A stretch of 64,000 nucleotides of DNA from Heliomicrobium modesticaldum Ice1 (GTDB taxonomy: Bacteria > Bacillota > Desulfitobacteriia > Heliobacteriales > Heliobacteriaceae): positions 2,533,501 through 2,597,500 of the forward strand of contig NC_010337.2 in assembly GCF_000019165.1 (NCBI RefSeq), read 5' to 3'. Position 1 is the first letter of the stretch. The number at the start of each line of letters is the position of its first letter. The notes below the pieces were generated by a model. The model was not told where the DNA came from and searched no databases. It worked only from the letters and a program-made list of their open reading frames with translations. Of this stretch, positions 26,954 through 35,927 are shown in pieces. A program made the translations under genes and the position numbers.

Positions 26954-27925
26954 TCATATCCAATTCTTTCGCCGGAACCAATAAATCATCCCTGCCGATA
27001 GCGCCGCCATGCTCAACCAGATGGCGTAGAACATAAAGGGATAATCTTGGGCGGGGATGGGCACGTTCATCCCGAAGGCGCCCGTGACGACCGTCAGCGG
27101 CATGGAGATGGTTGAGATGATCGTCAGCACCCGCATGATCTCGTTCGTTCGGTTAGAGATAATCGAGAAATAGGTGTCCATAGCGCTATTGACGAGGTCG
27201 CGGTAGGTGTCGATGGTGTCAGAGATCCGCTCGATATGGTCCACCAAATCGAGATAATAGGGGCGGTTGTCTTCGCGCACTTCGAAAGAGTAGCGGCCGT
27301 TGATATTGGAAAAGATCCGCTTCTGGGGCAGCACAGTCTTGCGCAGGAGAAGCAAGGTTCGCTTCAGCGCCAGCATCTCGTCTGTCGTCTCGCGGGCCGG
27401 GTTGATGTACAGCTCATCTTCAAGTTCGTCGATCCGGTCACCGAGTCGTTCCACAATGGGAAAGTACTCATCGATGATGCCGTCGACGATGGCATAGATA
27501 AGATAATCGGGGCCACGATTCATGAGCCGCGTTCCCCGCAGGCAGTGATAGGCCACACGACCGACGGCCGGCAATGCGGAACGGTGCAGCGTGACAATGT
27601 AGTTTTTGCCCAAAAAAACATCCAATTCGAAGAGGGTCAACTCATCGTCGCTTTCTTCGTCGTAGCGGAGGGCGTGAAAGACAAAGAAAAAGTATCGGTC
27701 ATACCGGTCAACCTTCGCGCGGGGGCTGGCATGGAGCACGTCTTCGATGGCCAGCGGGTGAAAGTCGAAGACACGGGCCACCCGGTTGACCTCGTCAGCG
27801 TCATAATCATAGAGATCAATCCAGATCAGGTTATCCGGGGAAGCGAGCCATTGCTCCAAATGATCTAGGTTGATGTCATGGAGTACCTTATCTTGCTGCA
27901 CATCGAAGATATAGGTCTTGATCAT
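26954..27925 (-). CDS. corA: CorA family Mg2+/Co2+ channel
   Basis: 323 residues. A large cytoplasmic alpha/beta N-terminal domain and long stalk helix (RIDELEDELYINPARETTDE) are followed by two C-terminal membrane helices. The selectivity signature GMN lies in VVTGAFGMNVP, and the basic end RRKNWI stays inside. Pentamers conduct Mg2+ inward. GGGAGGT precedes the ATG by 9 nt. Confidence 0.96.
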   Translation of the reverse strand: MIKTYIFDVQQDKVLHDINLDHLEQWLASPDNLIWIDLYDYDADEVNRVARVFDFHPLAIEDVLHASPRAKVDRYDRYFFFVFHALRYDEESDDELTLFELDVFLGKNYIVTLHRSALPAVGRVAYHCLRGTRLMNRGPDYLIYAIVDGIIDEYFPIVERLGDRIDELEDELYINPARETTDEMLALKRTLLLLRKTVLPQKRIFSNINGRYSFEVREDNRPYYLDLVDHIERISDTIDTYRDLVNSAMDTYFSIISNRTNEIMRVLTIISTISMPLTVVTGAFGMNVPIPAQDYPFMFYAIWLSMAALSAGMIYWFRRKNWI

Positions 27926-28023
27926 TTCGTTCTACCTCCCATGGCCCGCCTGACCCGGATCCAATGTACTCTTTCCCCACCCATACTGTCAATACGCCAA
28001 GCTCATTCAATTCATTGTCCCCA

Positions 28024-28048
28024 AAAAAGAGAAACGGCTTTCGCCGTC
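28024..28048 (-). terminator. terminator of the YlaI-like gene
   Basis: On the minus strand ACGGC-GAAA-GCCGT followed by TTCTCTTTTTT, starting right at the stop codon of the gene at 28050. Confidence 0.75.
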
Positions 28049-28049
28049 C

Positions 28050-28220
28050 CTACATCGGTTTGGGTACCTTTTGCGACTCATTGGCCTCAAAGTTAATCTT
28101 GGCCGTACAGCGCAGGCATATGTATCCGGTAATTTTCGTTTTTCCTTGAAAGTCGGACCACTTGGGATGGCTTTTGTCGATTTCGTCCTTCTTTCCGCAG
28201 AGCATACAGCGCGCTTCCAT
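28050..28220 (-). CDS. YlaI-like zinc-ribbon protein (DUF2197)
   Basis: 56 residues. Two CxxC pairs, CMLCGKKDEID and GYICLRC, form a probable zinc ribbon. The spacing and DEID/HP pattern match the short DUF2197 proteins of Bacilli and Clostridia, whose function is unknown. ATG 28220 is chosen because GAGGAGGTG lies 5 nt upstream. The gene ends in its own terminator. Confidence 0.75.
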   Translation of the reverse strand: MEARCMLCGKKDEIDKSHPKWSDFQGKTKITGYICLRCTAKINFEANESQKVPKPM

Positions 28221-28249
28221 AAGGCACCTCCTCACCACTAACAGCTTCG

Positions 28250-28310
28250 ACAAAGGAGCGCGATCTTCCTACATCCCATTCGCAAGAGCGCACGATTACA
28301 AAGGAGCGCG
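28250..28310. repeat. two copies of a 13-bp direct repeat
   Basis: ACAAAGGAGCGCG occurs at 28250-28262 and 28298-28310, between gapA and the YlaI-like gene. Meaning unknown. Confidence 0.6.
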
Positions 28311-28353
28311 CTAGTCTGCCGAGCCTAGAAAAACAAGTCTTCAGCCATCCGAC

Positions 28354-29361
28354 TTATAGTCCTTTCCCCACTTTTGCTGCCAGATCAAGGACGCGGCAGG
28401 AATAGCCCCATTCGTTGTCATACCAAGCAACGACCTTGGCCATGCGGCCGGACGTGACCATGGTGGACAAGGCGTCGACGATGGACGAGTAGTGGGTGCC
28501 CAGAAAATCGTTGGAGACGAGGGGCTCGTCGCAGACGGAGAGGATCCCTTCCATATCCCCTTTCGCCGCAACGCGGAGCGCTTCGTTGATCGTCTCCTTA
28601 TCGACGGGGCGTTCCAGGGTGACAACGAGGTCAACGACAGAGACATTCGGAACAGGCACACGCAAGGAAAAACCGTTCAACCGGCCTTCCAGCTCGGGGA
28701 GGACGAGAGAAACGGCCTTGGCAGCCCCGGTGGTCGTGGGAATGATAGAGAGATCGAGGGCGCGGGCGCGGCGCAGGTCCTTATGGGCATCATCGAGGAT
28801 GCGCTGGTCGTTGGTAAAGGCGTGAACCGTCGTCATCAAGCCTTCTACGATGCCGAACTCGCGATGGAGCACCTTGGCTACGGGCGCCAGGCAATTGGTC
28901 GTGCAAGAGGCGTTAGAAATGATATGATGCCGTTCCGGGTCGTAAATATGGTCATTGACCCCCATCACGATGGTGACATCTTCATTTTTGGCGGGAGCTG
29001 TGATGATCACCTTTTTGGCGCCGCCGACGAGATGCTTGGCCGCTTCTTCCCCTTTATTGAACTTCCCCGTCGACTCGATAACAATATCAACGCCCAGATC
29101 GCCCCAAGGCAGCCGAGCGGGGTCGCGATCAGACACGATGCGGACAGGTTTGCCGTTGACGATGATGCTGTCTTCTGCGGCTTTCACATCGGCGTTAAAA
29201 GTGCCATGAACGGAGTCATACTTCACCAGGTAGGCTGTCGTTTGCGGATCCGAGGTGACGTTAACGGCGACGATCTCCACATCATCGCGGTCGACGGACG
29301 CCCGAAAAACGTTGCGCCCGATACGGCCAAAGCCATTAATCCCCACTTTTACGGCCAACAA
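28354..29361 (-). CDS. gapA: glyceraldehyde-3-phosphate dehydrogenase
   Basis: 335 residues, the standard length. NAD-binding Rossmann start [16 protein letters not shown]; catalytic Cys in [10 protein letters not shown], His region and the [14 protein letters not shown] loop. It oxidises and phosphorylates glyceraldehyde 3-phosphate in glycolysis. The TTG start at 29361 is supported by AGGAG 7 nt upstream and by the family length. It is alone, with no cggR, pgk or tpi next to it. Confidence 0.97.
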   Translation of the reverse strand: MLAVKVGINGFGRIGRNVFRASVDRDDVEIVAVNVTSDPQTTAYLVKYDSVHGTFNADVKAAEDSIIVNGKPVRIVSDRDPARLPWGDLGVDIVIESTGKFNKGEEAAKHLVGGAKKVIITAPAKNEDVTIVMGVNDHIYDPERHHIISNASCTTNCLAPVAKVLHREFGIVEGLMTTVHAFTNDQRILDDAHKDLRRARALDLSIIPTTTGAAKAVSLVLPELEGRLNGFSLRVPVPNVSVVDLVVTLERPVDKETINEALRVAAKGDMEGILSVCDEPLVSNDFLGTHYSSIVDALSTMVTSGRMAKVVAWYDNEWGYSCRVLDLAAKVGKGL

Positions 29362-29394
29362 TAATGCACTCCTTACGTAACAATTCGGTGACAC

Positions 29395-29772
29395 TATTTC
29401 GACCCACGCTTTTAATTTCCTGCTTTTAAGCGCAAAAAATAGGCATATAGTATGTCTTATTTTTAATAAATGTTATTTTATTCACTAGAAAGGGTTTTTC
29501 CCCTTCGCGAACTTTGTCTAAAGAAATCGTACGTTGACCAAGAGCGGCCTTGTGTTTATCATAAAATGCAGGTAAAGCTTAAGTCGATGAAATATTCTGA
29601 TAAATACACCCTATTTGATCGATGCTCCCCTTTTCACAAATGTTGCCGCTCCTCCCCTTTGCTTGCGGTTACATCGGGGCATCCGGTAATGGATTGGGTG
29701 GAGTCACCCGACTAGGTAATCGAATCGGGCAACCGAAGATCGAATCGGGCAATCGAATATGGAGGAATCTCG
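29395..29772. other. intergenic region between gapA and a chemoreceptor-like gene
   Basis: 378 nt, AT-rich near gapA. It holds the divergent promoters, but no convincing -35/-10 pair was found. A 14-bp direct repeat ATCGAATCGGGCAA lies at 29719-29732 and 29739-29752, just before the ribosome site of the plus-strand gene. An 81-codon reading frame at 29470 has no ribosome site and was not accepted. Confidence 0.5.
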
Positions 29773-30603
29773 ATGAGCAACATGACTTTGCTGGATCATT
29801 TTGTAGCTATCAGCAAACACATCAATGAATTCCTGCCTCAAGCCGCTTCCGTTACCGTTTGTGACCGCAACCTAAAGGTTCTGTCCTATACCCCGGCGCC
29901 TGACCTCAATCTCCGCATCCGCCCCGGCGAAACGTTGCCTTCGACGACGGCAGCCTACGTTGCCATCACCGAAAACCGGCGCGTCACCCGCAAGGTAGAT
30001 AAGTCTGTCTACGGCGTTGACTACATGGCTGTCGGTTGGCCGATCCCCGGTCCCGGCGGCGAGATCCTGGGCGCCGTGGCCTTCGCGACCCCCATTCACC
30101 GCCAAGTGGCTCTGCAAGCGATGGCGGAAGAATTAAACGCCTCTGTCCAGGAGATAAACGCCTCCGCCGGCATCATCGCCAAGTCTTCACAGGATCTGGT
30201 CCAAGCCAACACAGCGCTGAATGAGACATCGACAGAGGCGAAAGAAAAAGTTGCCGCCACTGACGATGTGGTCAACTTTATCCGCAAGGTGGCCAATCAA
30301 ACGCGCCTGCTCGGATTGAACGCCTCCATAGAGGCCGCTCGGGCCGGCGAGTTAGGTCTTGGCTTTGCCGTCGTGGCCGGGGAAATCCAAAAGCTAGCCC
30401 AGGACAGCGCCCGTTCAGCCGATCAAATCGCGGGCACGCTGAGCCGCATCCATCAACTGATCCTGACCGTATCCAAAGAGAGCGAAGAACTGAACAAGAT
30501 CACCCAGGCCCAGGTGCACATGGCGGAAAACATCACCCAGGCCCTGGATCAGATCAGCCGCATGGCGGAACGACTTACGGAAATGGCGCAAGATCTGGTT
30601 TGA
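29773..30603 (+). CDS. soluble methyl-accepting chemotaxis-like protein
   Basis: 276 residues with no membrane helix. Residues 1-115 form a small sensory domain ([38 protein letters not shown]). A short cytoplasmic signalling hairpin follows, with the receptor tip [20 protein letters not shown], the CheA/CheW contact. The helical bundle is short compared with classical receptors. GGAGGAATCTCG precedes the ATG. No chemotaxis genes adjoin; the chemosensory operon at 53662-58272 is a possible partner. Confidence 0.88.
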   Translation: MSNMTLLDHFVAISKHINEFLPQAASVTVCDRNLKVLSYTPAPDLNLRIRPGETLPSTTAAYVAITENRRVTRKVDKSVYGVDYMAVGWPIPGPGGEILGAVAFATPIHRQVALQAMAEELNASVQEINASAGIIAKSSQDLVQANTALNETSTEAKEKVAATDDVVNFIRKVANQTRLLGLNASIEAARAGELGLGFAVVAGEIQKLAQDSARSADQIAGTLSRIHQLILTVSKESEELNKITQAQVHMAENITQALDQISRMAERLTEMAQDLV

Positions 30604-30611
30604 GATGAAAA

Positions 30612-30646
30612 AAAACCTGTCGGGCATGATCCTGCAGGTTTTTTTA
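30612..30646. terminator. bidirectional terminator
   Basis: AAACCTG / CAGGTTT hairpin with A-run on the left and T-run on the right, between two convergent genes; it touches the stop codon of the amidoligase gene. Confidence 0.8.
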
Positions 30647-32137
30647 GATCCGGTTGGCGCTGCCGCCAAGCCAGGAGATGCTGTAGCGGGGACGGGGGAC
30701 ATAGCGGTAGCGATGGATCCCGACGGGCAGTTTCCAAGCGCGGCGGATATCAACGTCCTCCTGGACATAGCCCCCTTCTTCAGCCATCGTCCAGATTCGC
30801 TGAGTCAGGAGGCGCATTGTTTCTGAATCGTCAAGGGCGACCAAATCGAGCAGTGTCTGCCGCAAAAAGGGCATGAGCGCCTTTCGCTTCCCGCCGTAAA
30901 ACGCCTCTTGCACCTCGGGCAGCAGGAAGTCCCACCGCTCCATCCTCCGATAGTGCTGAGCCACAACAGCGGCCAGGTGCAAGGCGATCCAAGCTGTCTC
31001 CGGAGAAGCCAGCCATGATCCCGGGGTACGATATTCAAAACCATGAGGTTTCACCCGGAAATCGCCGAGAGCGCCGTAGAACTGGCGGCGCCGGGCAGCC
31101 GTCTCCGGGTTTTCCAAATACAGCAGCGGCAATGCCAGGTATTGATCGAGGGCGCGAATGAGACGGCTGTTCGGCTGTAGTCCGCCGAAATGGATATGAC
31201 CGCCTGTCGGATAACCGGGATAGGGTTCTGATCCGGTCACCCAGGCGATGTTGGCATAGGGACAGAGACGGTTCGCCTCATTGAGGACATTACGCAACTG
31301 CCGAAGCGCCTCAACGGCGTTTTCTGCTGGCGCCGGGCGGACTTCAGCCAAGGGTAAGTCGTCAGACGCCCCGAAAGCTCGTCGATTGTCGCAACCGACC
31401 GTCCCCGTGCGCGGAAAAAACCGGGAGGCCGGCACCATGCGCCGACCGGGAACGAGGGAGAGCATAAACTCGGGATCTGAGCCGATAGTCACAGAGGACT
31501 TTTCCTGCCACTCCCGGACGGACGTTGCGATCGCTTCGGCGTAAGCCTGGGCCAGCCTCTTGCGGACCACAGGCGCAGGGTCGATGCCGAGGATGATGGG
31601 GCCGCGAGAACGGTTGACACCCAGGTGGACTCTGCCAAAATCAATACTCAGACAGTGCAGCGCCCGGATGGCTGTGCTGACCATCCGTTCCTCTTCCCAG
31701 GGCGTCAACTGTTCGACCCAATGAAAGGCAGGCGCCACCGATTTGTTAGGCAGTAGATCACGCAGCTGCTGTGTAATCAAGACCTTACGCTGAACGGCAA
31801 CAACACGGCTATCCCATAGATAGATGAGGTATTCTTTCGGCCAGGCGGAGAAAGGCCACCGGCTGGAATCCTCCCCGAGCAACGCCTGCAGGTGATTTTT
31901 TTGCAGCACCTTTTCTACCGTATCAAAATCGGTCGCCGGGGAAGCGACCGCCCGCACATTGAACAGCCGCTGGGCGACTGCCGAATGACTCTCCCTCCCT
32001 GCCCCCCATTCGATCCACCAGTCGACCGGTTCTTCCGGCCCCTGCCGGCCAGCGGTCACGTTGACCCCGCGAGCAGACAACCGGCGCGTCAACTCCAATA
32101 CGCTTGAATTTGCTTCATGGCGAATATATATTTTCAC
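30644..32137 (-). CDS. putative amidoligase (phage-type COOH-NH2 ligase 2 domain)
   Basis: 497 residues. The C-terminal half carries IGSDPEFMLSLVPGR, SDDLPLAEVRPAPAEN, GGHIHFGGLQ and FEYRTPGSWLASPET, the pattern of COOH-NH2 ligase type 2 proteins (related to glutamine synthetase/gamma-GCS folds), first noted in phiEco32-like phages. It should join a carboxylate to an amine using ATP; the substrate is unknown. GTG 32137 has GGGGAG 4 nt upstream and overlaps the preceding ATP-grasp gene by 23 nt. Last gene of a four-gene operon. Confidence 0.75.
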   Translation of the reverse strand: MKIYIRHEANSSVLELTRRLSARGVNVTAGRQGPEEPVDWWIEWGAGRESHSAVAQRLFNVRAVASPATDFDTVEKVLQKNHLQALLGEDSSRWPFSAWPKEYLIYLWDSRVVAVQRKVLITQQLRDLLPNKSVAPAFHWVEQLTPWEEERMVSTAIRALHCLSIDFGRVHLGVNRSRGPIILGIDPAPVVRKRLAQAYAEAIATSVREWQEKSSVTIGSDPEFMLSLVPGRRMVPASRFFPRTGTVGCDNRRAFGASDDLPLAEVRPAPAENAVEALRQLRNVLNEANRLCPYANIAWVTGSEPYPGYPTGGHIHFGGLQPNSRLIRALDQYLALPLLYLENPETAARRRQFYGALGDFRVKPHGFEYRTPGSWLASPETAWIALHLAAVVAQHYRRMERWDFLLPEVQEAFYGGKRKALMPFLRQTLLDLVALDDSETMRLLTQRIWTMAEEGGYVQEDVDIRRAWKLPVGIHRYRYVPRPRYSISWLGGSANRI

Positions 32138-33221
32138 AAAACTCCCCCCTCCGAACCGCCAGATATCTGAGGTACGATGCCAACAGATAGTCGCTTTTCC
32201 GTTGAATCCAAGGTTCGTCAAAACGTCCCGGCTTGGCATTGATCTCCAGAAGCCATAAACGTTCGCCCCTCTGTTCTAGACCCATATCCAATGTCAAAAT
32301 CCCAAAGTGCTCTCCACTGCCGGCTTCGAGCGCACGGGCTGCCGCAATGGCCGCTGTCGCGATTTCTGATTCGATGGCTTTCCAACGAAAGCGGTCGAAC
32401 CGGAGGCGCAGCAGCTGCTCCCGGCGAAGGATCTTCCCTCCGTTGGGACGGTGGGTAACCACGTGACCAGGCGCAGCCAGCCGGATGCCGGCATCGACAT
32501 AAGTCCATCGGCCTCGACCGTCTTTTTGGACGAGGACACGAAAGTCATAGGGCCGGCCATCAATGTGATCAAGCGACAAGGCCTGCTGGCACAGGTAGTC
32601 GCGTTGGTTTAGCAGACTATCAAGCCAAGCCAGCAGTTCCTGTCTATCGTGGAGGGAAGACGTGAGAGCGATCTTCTTGCGGGCCTCCGTCACCTGCCAG
32701 GCGGGACCGTTCTGACGGATCCGAAAGATCCCTTCGCCGCCGCAGCTGTCAACTGGTTTCAGATACAAGCAGGATCGGTGCGCCAACATGGCCAGCACGT
32801 CTGAAGGCGACGGCTGCAGTGACGTTTCCGGCAGGTACTCAGCAACTGCGCTGCCCGATAAGGTACGGTAGAGAACAGCCTTTGACAGGTAGCCCGGATT
32901 GAAAAGGACATCCCCCTGCTGCGTTAAAGCGCGCAGGCGTGACTGCACCGCAGGCCGTCGCTCCCAACTGCGGTTGAGGATACGGTTGTAGAGAATTTTT
33001 GGCGCTGCCTTGTGTTCTCCATGCCAACGCCGTCCCACCCCCGGCCGCCAGACCCTCACGTACCCTTTCTGTCCCAGGTCATCAACAGCCACGGCGACGG
33101 CATTAATCCCCCGCAGGCGCAAGGCATTCACTGTTTCGGCGATCGCTGGCGACCACCGGCCAAAAGGTGCAGTTTTCGACCCTTCGCCGGCAGCCAGAAT
33201 CCCAACATAAGGCCCTGTCAT
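32115..33221 (-). CDS. YheC/YheD-type ATP-grasp protein (third of three)
   Basis: 368 residues. ATP-grasp fold of the YheC/YheD family, linked to the spore surface in Bacillus. Visible: SCLYLKPVDSCGGEGIFRI (ATP loop), RPYDFRVLVQKDGRG and the metal-binding LWLLEINAKPGRFDEP. The N-terminal portion (VGILAAGEGSKTAPFGR) is that of YheC. Start ATG overlaps the stop of the next upstream gene as ATGA, and its own end overlaps the amidoligase start, so the operon is translationally coupled. The reaction is unknown; ATP-grasp enzymes usually ligate carboxylates to amines. Confidence 0.88.
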   Translation of the reverse strand: MTGPYVGILAAGEGSKTAPFGRWSPAIAETVNALRLRGINAVAVAVDDLGQKGYVRVWRPGVGRRWHGEHKAAPKILYNRILNRSWERRPAVQSRLRALTQQGDVLFNPGYLSKAVLYRTLSGSAVAEYLPETSLQPSPSDVLAMLAHRSCLYLKPVDSCGGEGIFRIRQNGPAWQVTEARKKIALTSSLHDRQELLAWLDSLLNQRDYLCQQALSLDHIDGRPYDFRVLVQKDGRGRWTYVDAGIRLAAPGHVVTHRPNGGKILRREQLLRLRFDRFRWKAIESEIATAAIAAARALEAGSGEHFGILTLDMGLEQRGERLWLLEINAKPGRFDEPWIQRKSDYLLASYLRYLAVRRGEFCENIYSP

Positions 33222-34552
33222 GGTGCGCTGTCCCTTCCTCCATCCTCAAATCCGTCCAAGAAGCGCCCATAGGCAATGGGCCGCTCCAGGGAAAGACGGA
33301 CGAGCCGCGGATCCCCCTCCCCTTCATCGAGCCTTTTGAAGGGTTTGGCGTTGATTTCCAACAACCAGACCTTGCCGCTTCGATCAATGGCCATGTCCAG
33401 TCCCAATTCACCCAGCGTCAATCCGGCACTCTCCTCCAAGATACGGGGCAGTGCTCCCCCCCATCGCTGCAATTCTCTGAGGATGGTCGACCGTTTTCGC
33501 TTCGACGGCAACGAGGCGGCTTTCAAAGTATTGAGGATGCCCATCGCTTTTCCGCCTTGGCTGAGGTTAGAGGTGAATTTGCCCGGTGGAGCGATCCGGC
33601 CGAACGCCTTAGTGATCCCCCATTTCCCTCGCCCGTCTTTCTGCGCCAGCAGGCGGATGTCGAAGGGCGCCCCATCGATCAAGGCCAGGCGCAACCCCTG
33701 CTGTGCCACAAAGGCAGTTCGTTCAAGGAGGCCTTTGATCTTGGCTTCAATCGCGTTTCGCGTGTACGCCAAGCCCAGGGTGACTGCTGATTGACAGTTG
33801 ATCCAGGAGTACCCTCCTGACGGGTGAAGGCCGATCCGATAGATGCCGTATCCCTGGGTCCCATGGATCGGTTTGATATAGACGACACGGTGTTCTTTCA
33901 GCAAGGGCCAGATATCCTCCGCTTTCTGCAACAGGCGCGTTTCCGGCAGAAGCGACCGGACAGCGGCATGCTGCTGGAGCAGACGGTGGGTCTCCCACTT
34001 GTCGAGGTAGCGGGGATTAAAGAGAATCAAGCCCGGTATTTCGAACAGACGATTTTTGCATTCGATGACCTCCGGCAGATTCTCTACCTTTCGCGAAGGA
34101 ATTCGGTTATAAACGACCCGGGGGACGGGGAAGGTCTTCTTGCGCCACTCATCACCGACGAGGATGACGCCTGTCACCGTCCGCTCCTCCCAATCAATAT
34201 CCTGAGGACTAAAAACGACGGCAATCACGCCCATGTCACGGGCGTAGCGCTGGGTTTCTTTAAGGTGAGACGACCAGAGGTAGGATTTGTTTGGATAACG
34301 GTAAGAGAAAATACCAAGCAGAGGACCTGCGACAAAAGCCTGCTCCTCCTTCGAGTAGGTGAGTTGATAGGGTAGATCGGCAGGCCAGTGCAGGCCGGAC
34401 AGCACGCCCGGAGCGAGCTGAGACTGCCCTTCGGCTGAAACAATACGGACAGTCGCCTGCCGGGAAAGCACGCCGGCGCGGATGAGGACTGCTTTCCCCG
34501 CTTCGACGCCGATTGTCCCGGCCTGGTGGGCCGTCAGGTAGATGGTGCCCAT
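33218..34552 (-). CDS. YheC/YheD-type ATP-grasp protein (second of three)
   Basis: 444 residues. It has an N-terminal beta-rich extension of about 90 residues (MGTIYLTAHQAGTIGVEAG) like that of YheD, then the ATP-grasp part: VVYIKPIHGTQGYGIYRI, PFDIRLLAQKDGRGKWG, ELGLDMAIDRSGKVWLLEI followed by NAKP. ATG 34552 lies 5 nt after the stop of the upstream gene; the ribosome site is weak (GGTGAG), consistent with coupling. Confidence 0.88.
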   Translation of the reverse strand: MGTIYLTAHQAGTIGVEAGKAVLIRAGVLSRQATVRIVSAEGQSQLAPGVLSGLHWPADLPYQLTYSKEEQAFVAGPLLGIFSYRYPNKSYLWSSHLKETQRYARDMGVIAVVFSPQDIDWEERTVTGVILVGDEWRKKTFPVPRVVYNRIPSRKVENLPEVIECKNRLFEIPGLILFNPRYLDKWETHRLLQQHAAVRSLLPETRLLQKAEDIWPLLKEHRVVYIKPIHGTQGYGIYRIGLHPSGGYSWINCQSAVTLGLAYTRNAIEAKIKGLLERTAFVAQQGLRLALIDGAPFDIRLLAQKDGRGKWGITKAFGRIAPPGKFTSNLSQGGKAMGILNTLKAASLPSKRKRSTILRELQRWGGALPRILEESAGLTLGELGLDMAIDRSGKVWLLEINAKPFKRLDEGEGDPRLVRLSLERPIAYGRFLDGFEDGGRDSAP

Positions 34553-34556
34553 GCTC

Positions 34557-35630
34557 TCACCCGGCCTCTTTCCCTGCCAGATACCGCGCATATTCCAAGG
34601 GTCGGCGGACCGCCGTGAGGCGCCCTTGCAAGTCGCCGATGCGACTGAAGATGCCCCGCCCGGGGCGTGAATTGGCTTCTAAAAACCATACCCTGCCTTC
34701 GCGATCAACCAGGAAGTCAAGGCCTAGTTCTGCCAGTCCCGGGTAGTGGCGGGACAGGGCGTGGGCGATGCGCAGGGACAGCGCAAAAACCTGTTCCGCC
34801 GTCACATTAACGCCACTCTCCGCCAGCGCCTCCGAAAGCGGCGCGGCGCTGGCGCCGGTGTGCAGGTTGCAGGTGATCCCATTACCCGCCACCCGTGCGC
34901 TGCCCCCAGTGACCTCCCATTGCCCGCGCTTCCCCCGCTGGACCAGGACGCGCAGGTCATAGATGCGACCCTTCCAGCGAGCCGGTTCGATGGCCCGCTG
35001 GATCAGGTAGCGCTGCCCTAACGTCCGGCTCTTGAGCCACCGCCAGGCTGCCTTGCGTCGCAAGTGCTGTCTCTGCCCGCCCGTCGGCTCAAGGACAACC
35101 TCTTCTTCTCCGGCTAGGGACATGCGGATGATCCCCTTGCCTTTTGACCCCTTGTCCGGTTTGAGGTACACCTTCCGCCACGCTGCCAACTTGGACGACC
35201 ACCCCCGCTCTCCCGTGAGCAATCGCGTTTCCGGCAGGTGGGGAGCGATAGCCGGATCATGGAGCAGACGCCGGTAGACGCCGTATTTGCCACCGAAGGG
35301 GGGATTGAAGATGGGAATTCCCCGCAGCTGAAAGGCCCGCCTGCAAGAGGCTGCTTGCAAATCATGGGGGATATAGCGGTCATAGACGACATCCGGGATG
35401 GGCGTTCGTCGCAGAATCCAGCGCTGTCTCCGGCTGTCATAGACATACCCTTTCACTTGACAGCGCTGCCAGTCGACATAGTTTGGCGGGAAAACGACCA
35501 GGGTGATATCCATTGTCTTCGCCAACAGCGCCATCTGCCCGAAAAATAGCCGGTTGCCACGGAAATTTTCCCGAATGGTTCGGGGATGAACGAGCATGCC
35601 GAGAATGATCGGTTCACACCCCCTCCCCAA
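34557..35630 (-). CDS. YheC/YheD-type ATP-grasp protein (first of three)
   Basis: 357 residues from the TTG at 35630. ATP-grasp motifs: KVYLKPDKGSKGKGIIRM, RIYDLRVLVQRGKRGQW, LDFLVDREGRVWFLEANSRP. It resembles YheC, with IILGMLVHPRTIREN near the start. The true start is uncertain: a strong GGGGAGGGGG lies inside the first codons of the TTG reading, so a start at a nearby ATT or at ATG 35597 is possible. First gene of the operon. Confidence 0.85.
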   Translation of the reverse strand: MGRGCEPIILGMLVHPRTIRENFRGNRLFFGQMALLAKTMDITLVVFPPNYVDWQRCQVKGYVYDSRRQRWILRRTPIPDVVYDRYIPHDLQAASCRRAFQLRGIPIFNPPFGGKYGVYRRLLHDPAIAPHLPETRLLTGERGWSSKLAAWRKVYLKPDKGSKGKGIIRMSLAGEEEVVLEPTGGQRQHLRRKAAWRWLKSRTLGQRYLIQRAIEPARWKGRIYDLRVLVQRGKRGQWEVTGGSARVAGNGITCNLHTGASAAPLSEALAESGVNVTAEQVFALSLRIAHALSRHYPGLAELGLDFLVDREGRVWFLEANSRPGRGIFSRIGDLQGRLTAVRRPLEYARYLAGKEAG

Positions 35631-35640
35631 GTCTACTGCA

Positions 35641-35808
35641 CTATATGTAAAGCCCCCCCGACTGGTGAGCCGCGCTCGACTTTTCCCGTAAGGCCGTCAC
35701 CTCTGGGGTAACTGTGTTTTTCATTGGCCGGGCACAACCGGTTACAAACAGACCGATGACGAGAAACAGCAAGGGGATCAGCAAAAGGGGCCATTTCTTT
35801 TGAGACAA
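35641..35808 (-). CDS. small predicted lipoprotein
   Basis: 55 residues from a TTG start. A KK-containing n-region, a hydrophobic core (WPLLLIPLLFLVIGLF) and a lipobox ending VTGC give a classic lipoprotein signal, leaving a mature part of about 30 residues rich in Thr, Ser and Ala. The ribosome site (GGCGGTG) is weak. It lies 10 nt before the ATP-grasp operon on the same strand and could be its first member. No family recognised. Confidence 0.5.
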   Translation of the reverse strand: MSQKKWPLLLIPLLFLVIGLFVTGCARPMKNTVTPEVTALREKSSAAHQSGGLYI

Positions 35809-35927
35809 TAGAAACACCGCCTTAGAAGGAAGTTTCGGCGGTTATATCTTTGCTCACTGAGATAAAGATATACTGGCACACCTTCCCGCCAAGCCGTCTA
35901 TCGTACGTATCTTCTCTTGGCAGACAA

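Noticed and set aside
29470-29715. An 81-codon plus-strand frame upstream of the receptor-like gene
   Set aside because: No ribosome site, odd composition and no recognised motif.
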